Positions 46,930 through 57,974 of a stretch of DNA of 64,000 nucleotides are shown piece after piece. The notes beneath the pieces are model-generated. The model did not search any database and had not been told where the DNA came from. It saw only the letters and a list, made by a program, of their open reading frames with translations. Made by a program: the position numbers and the translations under genes. Each line of letters opens with the position of its first letter. The stretch's first letter is position 1. Source of the stretch: Nymphaea colorata (taxonomy: Eukaryota > Streptophyta > Magnoliopsida > Nymphaeales > Nymphaeaceae); contig NC_045140.1 in assembly GCF_008831285.2 (NCBI RefSeq), positions 11,280,505 through 11,344,504 on the forward strand, given 5' to 3'.

Positions 46930-48394
46930 ATGGGTCTTCCCCAAACAAGGGGCGTCGGGCTGAAGAGGTGTTAAGGACAAGTGTTCCTCCCACCCAACCG
47001 GTAGCCCTCTTACCTTGGCATAAACACGCGGGAGTCTTGGAAAAGGGACCTCCCGGGGTGGGGTACTTCGTTGATGATGTGGTAGCACCTCCCCACCGAG
47101 CCGGGCATGCGAGGGAAGTGGGGACCCCATGTTGGGCAGCACGGAAAAACAAAGGCAGTTCTCCCCTATATACTTACTCTAACCGACGAGGGTCGACCAG
47201 AAACAGAGGGCCTGAGGGTCTTCCCCAACCAGCACCGAGGGGAAGGCTGAACCCACGGTGGCCACCACCAAGCCGGAGAATTCCTTCCGGGTATGGCCAC
47301 GGCCCAAACAATACTAAGTGCGGCCCGTATGGGCCGCCCTCTAGTCTCAAGGAGAAACCGAGAAGAGACAAAGCCACCACCGGAACACTCAAGGGGAGTG
47401 GTGCAGCGGTAACCCAACTAGAGAATGAGGCCTACGAGGAGGCTGGCCGTGATACCTTGCCTAATCTTACCAGCATTGAGGCGAATGGGTGGTCCCTACC
47501 ATGTCATTCCCAACACCACATTGGAGTGACTCCAGCGCCCTTTCTGATTGATACACCCTTCGGAATCATAGCCAGCGGGAGTGAGTTGGCTGAAGTCGCA
47601 GGCAGAAGCCGTAGCCTAAGCCATGTGAAGGAGCTGCGAAGGGGTTTTAAGGCGCGACTCCCTAATACTCTAAGGGCTGCTACAAGGAGCCACCTTGCTA
47701 TCACAGCCCTACACGGGCGTCATATGGGAGATATTAAAGCCGCTAGAGCTCAAGGGAACGACCCCACAGCCAAAGAAAGCCCCCGCGCCATAGTGCACCC
47801 TTGGTGTTTTTTCCTAGTCCCTGGCAGCATCGAACACATGCACTTTCCAGCAAACCGGGACTTCAATTCTATGGCCATGAAGGAGGAATCCACCGGAGAT
47901 GAAGTAGGCAAGCTCCAAGCCACCGTGAGGGGCAACTTACTAGTGATCAGGAAGCTCGACCAGCCCCATCCGAAGTCGTCTTCTTTCGAGCCCTCCTTCT
48001 TTCCTCCAAGAGGTAACCACACCCGTAGGGGGTTGAAGGCTAATGGTGTGGGGATTTTAGTCCGACAAGCTACCAATCAAGCCAAAGCGTTTGAGGTCAT
48101 GGCAGGAGGTTCTTGTAGGCAGCCTACGCCTGACATGTTGCACCCAAGAGTAGCGAGATGGGCCAACCCGAAAGGGCCTACCAAGTTACGAAAGAAGCCC
48201 ACGGCACGGGGAGAAATGTATAGTTACTTGCCTTGGGATCCCGGTGGTAGAAAGCCTTCTCTGGGGATCACTAAATGCCACCGTAGTAGACAGCGTCGCA
48301 AGCACGGGTGGAAAGTAGAGAAGGCGGGCCGTATGCCAGGGAGGTTACTTTTGGTAGGAGCCTGCGGACAGGCTCCATCTAAGGGGGATGGATC
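46836..48394 (+). CDS. Copy R gag-like ORF, second part, in another frame
   Basis: The frame stays open from 46836 through the polypurine tract and on into the LTR (to 48980). The same protein text is present in copy T, starting HSHGGVGRTYDSRN here and TGGAGRTYDSRN there. This suggests one continuous frame in the ancestor with independent indels in R and T. The C-terminal part is basic (KLRKKPTARGEMYSYLPWDP, RQRRKHGWKVEKAG). YFVDDVV occurs but without RT context. Function unknown. Confidence 0.5.
48381..48394 (+). promoter_or_regulatory. Copy R polypurine tract
   Basis: AAGGGGGATGGATC directly precedes the 3' LTR start TGATACGG, the usual second-strand priming site. Confidence 0.7.
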
Positions 48395-49553
48395 TGATAC
48401 GGCCCATCCGTCGGCGACCAGGACGAGGGCCGTGGCCGGCACCGAGAGGGCGAGAGGCCACGCACAACCGACGGCCAAGGTGGCCCACGCGCAAGGAGGA
48501 AGGGGTGGAGACCCCGGGTCTGCGCAGAGGGAGGTTACAGTCTGCAGCAGAGAGCTTGACTTCACTCAGGAGCAGCCGCGGGAAGCTAGTTCCGCGGCCC
48601 GGCAGAGGACGCGCCAGGCAGGGCAAGACGCGCGGGGAGGCTTGGCCTCCATCGCCCGGGCAGGGGCGAGGACAGAGGATGCCGAGGAAGGCGAGGGCGC
48701 CGAGCATCACCCGGCCGAGCAGCGGCCAGAGGCAGACGAGGCAGGCGACAGCATCGCTGGCTGTTGCCCAGTTGATCCGCAGCCACCGCCGAGCGACACC
48801 CGAGCGCCCGGCGGACTGGCCGACGGGCTCGCGGGCGACGCACAGGGCAGCACGGCCACAGGCGGACGAGAGGGCGCGGCAGCGCCCGGTCGAGAAGGCT
48901 GGGCCGCGACAGGCAGACAGGCGGCCAGAGAGAGCTCAGCGGGACACGCCCACCTTGTGACGCCTGACACCACGCTATAGGCGAGACACTGTATAGGGGG
49001 GACACCTTGGGAATAACCGGACACGGATCCAGAGTTGTGAGGCGGGTCGGCCCGTCGTTTTTGTAGACCCGGATCCATGCGTAGTCTTATGGATCCGGGC
49101 GCGGGTTTTTGGGGGATCCGGACTGGGGTCCGGACCCGCTCTTCTTATCGTCTTCCTCCTTTATAACAGGGAGGAAGCCATTGTTGCTTCCTTATGCTTT
49201 GAGAGAGGATTCCCAAGAGGGTCGTTCCTGGAGGTTCTTCCCAGAAGGTCGCCGGAAGCTTTTCCCGGGGGCAGCCCCCTTGGATTCCATCTCATTTCAT
49301 CAATGAGAATGATGATTTCTTCTTCCTCTTCTTCTCCATGTGCACCTTCGTTTCCAGCTCCCATGGCTGCCGTGGAGGAGTTCTCCCTCGACTGAAGCAC
49401 ATTCCAGCGAGAGGAGACTCCAACCGGAAGCCACCCCACGCGTTTCTCACCGATCTCCCTCTTCCATCCGACGCCAAATCCACCGCCCGATCCTCCGTTA
49501 GCCTCCCAACCGACTGCGTTCCTCCCTGCGTTTTCCCCTTCACCGTGGACAGG
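48395..49553 (+). repeat. Copy R 3' LTR, truncated at its end
   Basis: It starts TGATACGGCCCATCC and follows the full LTR at 56421-57714 until GGACAGGT, where it fuses to the inverted copy T. It carries no intact minisatellite unit, unlike the other LTRs. Confidence 0.82.
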
Positions 49554-49564
49554 TGATACCAACT

Positions 49565-50483
49565 TGTTGCGACCCACAGCCAAGAGGGATGCCGGAGGCA
49601 GCCGTCCGTGGTCGCTGATCGCCAAGATCTCGCACGGGGGAGGAATCCAAGGGGGCTGCCGCCGCGAAAAGCTTCCGGTGACCTTCTGGGAAGAACCTCC
49701 AGGAACGACCCTCTTGGGAATCCTCTCTCAAAGCATAAGAAACATCCATGGCTTCCTCCCCTTTATAAAGGAAGAAGACGAAGAATAAAAGCGGGTCCGG
49801 ACCCCAGTCCGGATCCCCCAAAATGTCCGCGCCCGGATCCATAAGACTACGCATGGTTCCGGGTCTACAAAAATGACGGGCCGACCTGCCTTACAACTCC
49901 GGATCCGTGTCCGGTTATTCCCAAGGTGTCCCCCCTATACAGTGTCACGCCTCTAGCGTGGTGTCAAGCATCACCGCGTGGGCGTGTCCCGTCAAAGGGA
50001 CACGCGTGTCCCGCTGAAGCCCTCTCTGGCTGGTGTCTGCCTGCCGCTGCCGAGCGCGTCGGCCGCAAGCCCGTCGGCCAGCCCGCCGGGCGCTCGGTCG
50101 TCGCTCGGCGGTGGTTGCGGGTCAATTGGGCAACAGCCAGCGATGCTGTCGCCCGCCTCTCCTGCCTCTAGCCGCTGTTCGGCCAGGTAATGCTCAGCGC
50201 CCTCGCCATCCTCGGCATCCTCCGTCCTCGCCCCTGCTCGGGCGATGGAGGCCAAGCCTCCCGGCGCGTCCTCTGCCGGGCCGCGGAACTAGCTTCCCGC
50301 GGCTGCTCCTGAGTGAAGTCAAGCTCTCTGCTGCAGACTGTAACCTCCCTCTGCGCAGACCCGGGGTCTCCACCCCTTCCTCCTGGCGCGTGGCCTGTCC
50401 CGCCTATGAGCTGCGTGCGGCCTGGCGTCCTGGCGTTGCCGGCTGTGGCCCTCTTCGTGGACGCCGAAGGTTGGGCCGTATCA
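49565..50483 (-). repeat. Copy T 3' LTR with internal deletions
   Basis: It has both LTR ends (TGATACGG at 50483, GGTCGCAACA at 49565), but lacks about 289 bases corresponding to 56501-56789 and roughly 90 more near 50030-50090. One minisatellite unit lies at about 49983-50012. Confidence 0.82.
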
Positions 50484-50497
50484 GATCCATCCCCCTT
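50484..50497 (-). promoter_or_regulatory. Copy T polypurine tract
   Basis: The complement reads AAGGGGGATGGATC, identical to copy R, directly before the 3' LTR. Confidence 0.7.
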
Positions 50498-52039
50498 AGA
50501 TGGAGCATGTCCCCATGCTCCTACCATAAGTAACCTCCCTGGTATACGGCCCGCCTTCTCTACTTTCCACCCGTGCTTGCGACGCTGCCTACTACGGTGG
50601 CACTTAGTGATCCCCAGAAAAGGCTTTCTACCACCGGGATCCCAAGGCAAGTAACTATACATTTCTCCCCGTGCCGTGGGCTTCTTTCGTAACTTGGTAG
50701 GCCCTTTCGGGTTGGCCCATCTCGCTACCCTTGGGTGCAACATGTCAGGCGTAGGCTGCCTCCAAGAACCTCCTGCCACGACCTCAAACGCTTTGGCTTG
50801 ATTGGTAGCTTGTCGGACTAAAATCCCCACACCATTAGCCTTCAACCCCCTACGGGTGTGGTTACCTCTTGGAAGAAAGAAGGAGGGCTCGAAAGAGGAC
50901 GACTTTAGATGGGGCTGGTCGAGCTTCCTGATCACGAGTAAGTTGCCCCTCACGGTGGCTTGGAGCCTGCCTACTTCATCTTCGGTGGATTCCTCCCTCA
51001 TGGCCATGGAATTGAAGTCCCGGTTTGCTGGAAAGTGCATGGGTTCGATGCAGCCAGGGACTAGGGGAAAACACCAAGGGTGCACTATGGCGCGGGGGCT
51101 TTCTTTGGCGGTGGGGTCGTTCCCTTGAGCTCTAGCGGCTTTAATATCTCCCATATGACGCCCGTGTAGGGCTGTGATAGCAAGGTGGCTCCTTGTAGCA
51201 GCCCTTAGAGTATTAGGGAGTCGCGCCTTAAAACCCCTTCGCAGCTCCTTCACATGGCTCAGGCTATGGCTTCCTCCTGCGACTTCAGCCAACTCACTCC
51301 CGCTGGCTATGATCCCAAAGGGTGTATCAAACGGAAAGGGCGCGGGAGTCACTCCAACGTGGTGTTGGGAATGACATGGCAGGGGCCACCCTTTCGCCTT
51401 AACGCTGGTAAGATTAGGCATGGTATCACGGCCAGCCTCCTCGTAGGCCTCACTCTCTCGTTGGGTTACCGCTGCACCACTCCCCTTGAGTGCTCCGGTG
51501 GTGGCCTTGTCTCTTCTCGGTTTCTCCTTGAGACTAGAGGGCGGTCCATACGGGCCGCACTTAGTAGCGTTTGGACCATGGCCATACCCGGAAGGAATTC
51601 TCCGGCTTGGTGGTAGCCACCGTTGGCTCAGCCTTCCACTTGGTGCTGGTTGGGGAAGACCCTCAGGCTCTCTGTTTCTGGTCCACCCTTGTCGGTCAAA
51701 GTAAGGAGACATGGAAGAACTGCCTTTGTTTTTCCGTGCTGCCCAACATGGGATTCCCACTTCCCTCGCATGCCCGGCTCGGTGGGGAGGTGCTACCACA
51801 TCATCAACGAAGTACCCCACCTCGGTAGGTCCCTTTCCCAAGAAACCCGCGTGTTTATGCCAAGGTAGGAGGGCTACCGGTTGGGTGGGAGGAGCACTTG
51901 TCCTTAACACCTCTTCAGCCCGACGCCCCTTGTTTGGGGAAGACCCATTCACACGTAAGGAATTGCGGCTGTCATAAGTCCTGCCCGCACCCCCCGTGGC
52001 TATGGGCGCATTCATCACTCTGATCTTGGCTACCTTCAA
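50498..52039 (-). CDS. Copy T gag-like ORF, second part
   Basis: The open frame begins around KVAKIRVMNAPIATGGAGR with no ATG (the overlap word is TTGA), so it is the shifted continuation of the first ORF rather than an independent gene. It runs through PWHKHAGFLGKGPTEVGYF, KLRKKPTARGEMYSYLPWDP and RQRRKHGWKVEKAG to the polypurine tract and stays open into the LTR. No known domain is recognised. Confidence 0.5.
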
Positions 52040-53880
52040 CCATTCTGGTCCGAGATAGACTTGGCTGAATGCACCGGCTCCTCAACATGTTTTAGTGGAT
52101 CTTGGCTGTGCACGATCAGCAAGGGTCCTCGTCCTTGGCTGGGGGCGGGTGTCTCATCGTCCTCCTTGACTAGAGGTCTAGCTAGCTCAACGTCGACCTT
52201 AGTCCCATTCCTGCTCGGCATCTCTATAACCTCCAAGCTGATACAACTGGCGGTCCCTTCTAAACTTGATTCGGTCGCCCCCTTTTTCCCTTTGATCTCG
52301 GTCATGTCTTGGCATTCCAGACCGAGGTCGACATGGGTATAAGCAGCAAACGGACCCTCTGAGCTCGGCTGGGTTCCCTCCCGCTGGAGCATGCATGGTT
52401 CACACTCCGACTTGGTTTCCCTTGCTGCCATATCCCGTTTTCGCAAGTGAGGCAACCGCCTATCCTCAAATCTGATTTTCCACTTTACCTTACGTCTGAA
52501 ACTCATTCCACGCTTGGTATGTTCCTTCTCCTCATGGGAAGACAACGGTCGTAGGGATTGTGAGTACCCAGACATAGGTGGGACCTGTGGTGGGGTGTCG
52601 CTTTCGATGGGTTCCCACTGATTCATCATAGGTTGGAGCTGATATGGTTTGCTCATGGGACTGATCATTAGGTGGGAGGGCTGCTCGGGATCAGTCATGA
52701 ATGTGACAGGGGGAAGGCTGTTGTCCTCAATGAAAAGGGGAAGGTTCCGGGGCTCCTCGGCCGGTTGGAGCCTTCTATGGGGTGGATGAAACGTGGTGGC
52801 ATCGACATGCCCAAGGGCTCCTTTTGCAAGCTGCTCCCGGGTCTCTTCCCTCTCCTGAACCGGTGCTATGGCTGACCTTATTTCAGAACCAAAACGCTGG
52901 AGTGTGGCACGAAAACTCCTCTCCAAAGTGGCGCTGAGCTCGTTAAAATGCTGGCCTAGTTCCGACATCGTTACCTTTCCCTCTATGGTTGAGCCCACCC
53001 CTACATTCATTGATGATGTGTCCTTTTTAATCTCTGCACCGAGTGGAAGTTTTTCATGATCGTTCTGACCCGGATATACCTCTATCCTGCCCTCACAAGA
53101 TCTGGTCTGTTTGGTGGGAGCCGAGTTGTCATCAGCCCCCTTAGCTCGGGTTTGGCGTCCAGGTCTAGATTGCTGGTCAGATGTATACATTGGATAGGGA
53201 GTTTTGGGCGCCCATCTCGGTTGGAACCTCCACTCCGAGTTCCCCACCCTTGGTGATTTATGTGTGGCTGAGTGGTGCCCCGAGCTGCCGCGGGAGGCAT
53301 GGCTTTCAGTCCAGCCATGTCTACTCACCTCTTTGGAAGGCCGGTGCTCTTCCTTCGCTCTACTTCCTATACTCCTCCAGTCCGCTTGCACATGGTCCAC
53401 CCACTGCCACTCAACGTTCTCCTGCCCGGTTGGGTATCCATCCTTCCCTCGAGTGTAGCGCATTGGGCAGTCTTCTAGGGCAGTGTAGAATCTGCCCTCA
53501 ACTTGCCTCTCGTGGATGTGATAGCTGGCTGGGTCATGGAACTCAGCCCTTCGCTCGTCTTGGCCTCCCAACTCCTCAAAGTAATATTGGTATTCGTAAC
53601 CAGAACCCTCATTGCTCTCAAGCTCTCCTCGATCATGTCTAGGTTCATGATTACGTAGCTCACTGCCCCCTTGGGCAGCATAATCCCCATTCTCATTTCC
53701 CACATAAGAATCGGCTAAATAGTAGGACTCCTCGGGCGCGCATAGGGGTCGTTCTCCATAGCTGCCACATCGTCCTTCGTAGTAACCTCCACCATCGTCC
53801 TCCTTATAATAGCCTCCCACGGATGAGAGACAACGGTAGGTCGGTTCATCGTAGGGATCCCTATTGTCCCAATCTGCCAT
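52036..53880 (-). CDS. Copy T gag-like ORF, first part (614 codons)
   Basis: Same family as the frame at 44638 in copy R, with the MADWDNRDPYDEPTYRC start, acidic Gly/Tyr/Glu-rich N-terminus and helix region ELGQHFNELSATLERSF. It lacks a stretch of about 100 residues present in R between the ETASC-like word and the CISLEVIEMPSRN block. It ends early at ...SDQNG-stop. This end follows a one-base difference from R near 52068, after which the second frame begins. Likely a damaged Gag-like protein of unknown biochemical function. Confidence 0.6.
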   Translation of the reverse strand: MADWDNRDPYDEPTYRCLSSVGGYYKEDDGGGYYEGRCGSYGERPLCAPEESYYLADSYVGNENGDYAAQGGSELRNHEPRHDRGELESNEGSGYEYQYYFEELGGQDERRAEFHDPASYHIHERQVEGRFYTALEDCPMRYTRGKDGYPTGQENVEWQWVDHVQADWRSIGSRAKEEHRPSKEVSRHGWTESHASRGSSGHHSATHKSPRVGNSEWRFQPRWAPKTPYPMYTSDQQSRPGRQTRAKGADDNSAPTKQTRSCEGRIEVYPGQNDHEKLPLGAEIKKDTSSMNVGVGSTIEGKVTMSELGQHFNELSATLERSFRATLQRFGSEIRSAIAPVQEREETREQLAKGALGHVDATTFHPPHRRLQPAEEPRNLPLFIEDNSLPPVTFMTDPEQPSHLMISPMSKPYQLQPMMNQWEPIESDTPPQVPPMSGYSQSLRPLSSHEEKEHTKRGMSFRRKVKWKIRFEDRRLPHLRKRDMAARETKSECEPCMLQREGTQPSSEGPFAAYTHVDLGLECQDMTEIKGKKGATESSLEGTASCISLEVIEMPSRNGTKVDVELARPLVKEDDETPAPSQGRGPLLIVHSQDPLKHVEEPVHSAKSISDQNG

Positions 53881-56404
53881 GCTCGGAACTTGACGAAGCT
53901 GAAATTACCCTACACGGTTGGCTGAGTCTGAAACGGTATGCCACCGCCCACTGAGGTCTGCCCGTAACACTCGGCTCGAAACTGCTGCCTTCAACGTTGC
54001 AATCTGCCCACCCTGGTGCTTACAAGCTGTCAACTGTCGGCTGAGCTAAGACGGCGGTCTGCCCACGGCCGAGTATCACACGGTAGCTGTTCCTACCTCT
54101 TGGGAATGGCTGTACAAGGGTTCCCGGCCTGACAAAGGCCCTAACTTCCCACGGAGGGGTACAATTCCCTGCCCAATCCTCACAACAAAGCTCTCAAGAG
54201 TAAAGGAGGCTTTAAGCTTTACAAAGGCGTTCGATACATGGATTAAATCTCTCCCATTTCACTCAACAATCCATGCCTAGAACGTACAAACCACGCCCTT
54301 CTTGCCCTTAGGTAAGTCTTCCCACTGTCGGGCTATGTCCCGTGCCAGGTGCACAAGGAGGAGCCCAAGTCAGGGGTGCCGGTGGCAGGGATAAAGCAAA
54401 TACAACCTCCCTCGCAACTATAGGGTGAGGCGAAGGGAACCTGGTCATGGGGGCTAAAACCGGCAGCCGTGCTGCACCCCCGTATTCAGCAGCCTCGCTC
54501 CTTCGATGGGTGGCGCCTCCAAGCAATGCAGCCGAATGTAGCTCCTTGTCAAGCAAAGGGAGCAACAGTAGTCACTGAAAAGTATAGCAGCAACTAAAAT
54601 GGGAGAAGGGGATGCACGTCACCGTGAACAAGAAAACCCCTAAGTGCTGTAGCGTGTAGGGGGAAGCAATCGCTGGAATGGCGCCAGCGAACGCCCTTCC
54701 TTCTCCCACGTCCAGCCCAGTCGAGTGCTAGCTGGACCTCCTCCTCAGCTACGGTGGGTGGTCCTCGGAATCAGGTCGTCGAGGTAGTATAGCTCCTTGC
54801 TCGCACAGCTCAGTCCAATAAAAGAAGACAAGCACAATCAAAGACAGTTCATGAGTACGAGCAAGTAAGGTAAGTGCTTGGAAATGTCACCAGATGCACG
54901 AGTAAACCCCAGGAGAAGATGTAGATGGGGTGTGGCAATCGCCGGAAGCGCCGGCGGACGCGTATTCTCCTTGAATTTCGGAGTCACAGAAAGTGACACC
55001 TCAACCTTGTTTTCCAGATGGTCGACTGGCTCAGAACGGATTTCAGGCGGCTTCTCAGACCAGTCTCCAGTTAAAAATCCATATCTCCCAGCTCCGATGT
55101 CCAAAAATCGCAAAAACGGTGCCTAAATTTTCTTAAGATCCGTGGCTTTCCAACGCCACCAAAAGCATCGGCATCCGATCAACACAGAAGAATTCGGAGT
55201 AGTTCAAAGTGACGCCTCAGACGGGCGTCGCAGGTAGGTTTAGGCTGTGTATCAGTCAGAAAAAGTAGCCCAGACCAGTCCTCACTCAATCGACTGCCCC
55301 GGATCGACCTTGCGTCCAAATGAGCTGAAATTTGGCTGGCAAAAAGTAGACAAACAGCCGGTTCCAACGCACCTAAGACCTCAGAAAACCGATCCCTGAG
55401 CAGGCTGCACCGATCGCTGAAAGTTGGTGTACATTCTGGAAAAACGGAGAACTGATAACGCTGTAATCTGCCTTGGATGGTGTCCTGGTAGGCGGACACG
55501 TGCGACGAGGGTGAAGACACGTCGGACACGCGGGCGCCCCTTTGTATTCTGGCAGGACTCGTGTGATGCGGGACACAGTGTCCTTGAGGTCGGAGGTGAA
55601 ACGGGATTCGAGGCGGGACACGGCGGGACACGGTCGAGTTGTGATGGAAGACTCGACGGGACTCGCGTGTCACTACGATCCGCTCCTGATTCTGACACGT
55701 AACACGGACACGCTGCCGGGGACCGAAGAACACGGCGAATCTCGACGGAATATTCCACCGAGATTCGTCGATTTCGCCGGAATTTCTCGCGATCGCCGGA
55801 AAACGCAGAAAACAGCCGGAGATGTTCAGAAGCTGATTCCGGAGCCAATTCTTAACCAAAATCGACGATTCAAAGCTCAATCTGCTCGGAATTTAGTCTA
55901 TAATGTTTGTGTATGCTCATCAACACGGATTAAACAACGAATCAACCAGAATCAAGGCCGGAATAGACGGATGTCGCCGGAAAGAGGAAAAACAGGAAAA
56001 ACGGATTCAAATGCAGGAGAAATCTACGGTTAATCTGCAGAAATTCATGGGGATTGCACTAACCGTTCAAAGATCAACCAATTCGGGGTTGATCGGCCGC
56101 TGGACAACAAGAAATCCACCTTCAATCGACTGAAATCCGTCGGAGTTCGCCGGCGAGGGTGAAAACGCCTGAAAAACCAGTCCGTCTTCAAAATTCGATA
56201 TCTCCCTCCAGAATGCTCCAAAAATCGCCCAAAAATTCCACAACACTCCCAAGATGTATACGAAGAAGTTGGGTAAGTGCTCGACAGAGGAATCTCGCCC
56301 AGAAATTAGCGCCGTCGATCTGAACAGACCCCTGCGCTCGGTTTTCCCTTCTCAGGCGAACAACAACAAAACCTTCAAAAATCTGACTCCTCAAGCCGTG
56401 CGAC

Positions 56405-56417
56405 GGCTCTGATACCA
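56405..56417 (-). promoter_or_regulatory. Copy T primer-binding site (tRNA-iMet)
   Basis: The complement reads TGGTATCAGAGCC, three bases from the LTR end at 56421. Confidence 0.82.
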
Positions 56418-56420
56418 ACT

Positions 56421-57714
56421 TGTTGCGACCCACAGCCGAGAGGGATGCCGGAGGCAGCCGTCCGTGGTCGCTGATCGCCCTGGATCTCGCACGGGGGAGG
56501 AGTTCTCCAATGTAACAGTAACCTGTCCCCGGTGAACGGGAAAACGCAGGGAGGAACGCAGTCGGTTGGGAGGCTAACGGAGGATCGGGCGGTGGATTTG
56601 GCGTCCGATGGAAGAGGGAGATCGGTGAGAAACGCGTGGGGTGGCTTCCGGTTGGAGTCTCCTCTCGCTGGAATGTGCTTCAGTCGAGGGAGAACTCCTC
56701 CACGGCAGCCATGGGAGCTGGAAACGAAGGTGCACAGGGAGAAGAAGAGGAAGAAGAAATCATCATTCTCATTGATGAAATGAGATGGAATCCAAGGGGG
56801 CTGCCGCCAAGAAAAGCTTCCGGCGACCTTCTGGGAAGAACCTCTAGGAACGACCCTCTTGGGAATCCTCTCTCAAAGCATAAGGAAGCAACAATGGCTT
56901 CCTCCCTGTTATAAAGGAGGAAGACGATAAGAAGAGCGGGTCCGGACCCCAGTCCAGATCCCCCAAAAACCCGCGCCCGGATCCATAAGACTACGCATGG
57001 ATCCGGGTCTACAAAACGACGGGCCGACCCGCCTCACAACTCCGGATCCGTGTCCGGTTATTCCCAAGGTGTCCCCCCTATACAGTGTCTCGCCTATAGC
57101 GTGGTGTCAGGCGTCACAAGGTGGGCGTGTCCCGTCAAAGGGACACGCGTGTCCCGCTGAGCTCTCTCTGGCCGCCTGTCGCGGCCCAGCCTTCTCGGCC
57201 GGGCGCTGCCGCTGCCGAGCGCTCTCGGCCGGGCGCTGCCGCGCCCTCTCGTCCGCCTGTGGCCGTGCTGCCCTGTGCGTCGCTCGCGGGCCCGTCGGCC
57301 AGTCCGCCGGGCGCTCGGGTGTCGCTCGGCGGTGGCTGCGGATCAACTGGGCAACAGCCAGCGATGCTGTCGCCTGCCTCTGGCCGCTGCTCGGTCGGGT
57401 GATGCTCGGCGCCCGCGCCTTCCTCGGCATCCTCTGTCCTCGCCCCTGCCCGGGCGATGGAGGCCAAGCCTCCCGACGCGTCTTGCCCTGCCTGGCGCGT
57501 CCTCTGCCGGGCCGCGGAACTAGCTTACCGCGGCTGCTCCTGAGCGACGTCCACCTTTCTGCCGCAGACTGTAACCTCCCTCTGCTCAAAACCGGGGTCA
57601 CCGCCCCTTCCTCCTTGCGCGTGGGCCACCTTGGCCGTCGGCTGTGCGTGGCCTCTCGCCCTCTTGGTGCCGGCCACGGCCCTCGTCCTGGTCGCCGAAG
57701 GATGGGCCGTATCA
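56421..57714 (-). repeat. Copy T 5' LTR, full length (1294 bp)
   Basis: The only apparently complete LTR of the family here: TGATACGG at 57714 and GGTCGCAACA at 56421 on the minus strand, giving TG...CA ends. It contains one minisatellite unit (about 57127-57154) and a TTATAAA-like box near 56910. Confidence 0.85.
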
Positions 57715-57845
57715 GATCCTGTCCGCAGGCTCCTACCAAAAGTAACCTCCCTGGCATACGGCCCCGCCTTCTCTACTTTCCACCCGTGCTTGCGACGCTG
57801 TCTATACGGTGGCATTTAGTGATCCCCAGACAAGGCTTTCTACAC
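57715..57845 (-). mobile_element. LARD-family fragment 2: 3' interior tail upstream of T
   Basis: Sequence outside the T 5' LTR still matches the family interior just before the polypurine tract (compare 48250-48394 in R), but the tract itself is altered. T therefore appears to follow another same-orientation copy, sharing its LTR, as in a tandem array cut off at 57845. Confidence 0.75.
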
Positions 57846-57974
57846 TGGTATCTTCCAAACTGAAGCTTCCTCGTGGTTCTTGGCTTTAAAATGCATAACT
57901 TTAATTTTCAATTGTTTTGAAATATGTTGATCTATAACTGTTTGTTTTGATTGCTACTATACTTTGAACTGCAG
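57846..57974 (+). other. RPL18A intron 3, original right part
   Basis: AT-rich sequence with the T-rich run and GCAG acceptor expected of a plant intron end. A branch-point-like CTAAC/CTATAAC word lies near 57932. The complex ends at about 57845. Confidence 0.7.

Larger units (their letters stand above)
40987..49553 (+). mobile_element. LARD-family copy R: most complete plus-strand copy
   Basis: It contains a truncated 5' LTR (40987-41795), primer-binding site (41799-41811), long leader, gag-like ORFs (44638-46929 and 46836 onward), polypurine tract (48381-48394) and a 3' LTR (48395-49553) missing its last 150 or so bases. No protease, RT, RNase H or integrase motifs are seen in the 6.6-kb interior, so it would depend on an autonomous partner. 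The left part forms the palindrome with L; the right part meets T tail to tail. Confidence 0.88.
49555..57714 (-). mobile_element. LARD-family copy T: minus-strand copy with both LTRs
   Basis: On the minus strand: complete 5' LTR (57714-56421), primer-binding site (56417-56405), leader with a deletion of about 0.2 kb, gag-like ORFs (53880-52036 and 52039 to about 50498), polypurine tract (50497-50484), and a 3' LTR (50483-49565) shortened by internal deletions. It is followed by a stub of primer-binding site (49562-49555). Like R it has no pol. It meets copy R tail to tail at 49554. Confidence 0.88.

Noticed and set aside
46980-47110. YFVDDVV in the second gag-like frame, at first taken for the RT YVDD motif
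   Set aside because: None of the other RT blocks surrounds it, and the same text lacks RT context in copy T.
52036-52039. Stop-start overlap between the two ORFs of copy T as a coupled-translation signal
   Set aside because: The overlap word is TTGA, not ATGA, and comparison with copy R shows a simple one-base indel there.
35243-57900. Many long open frames antisense to the gag-like ORFs and LTRs
   Set aside because: They mirror the GC-rich sense frames, repeat in every copy and show no independent start or domain.
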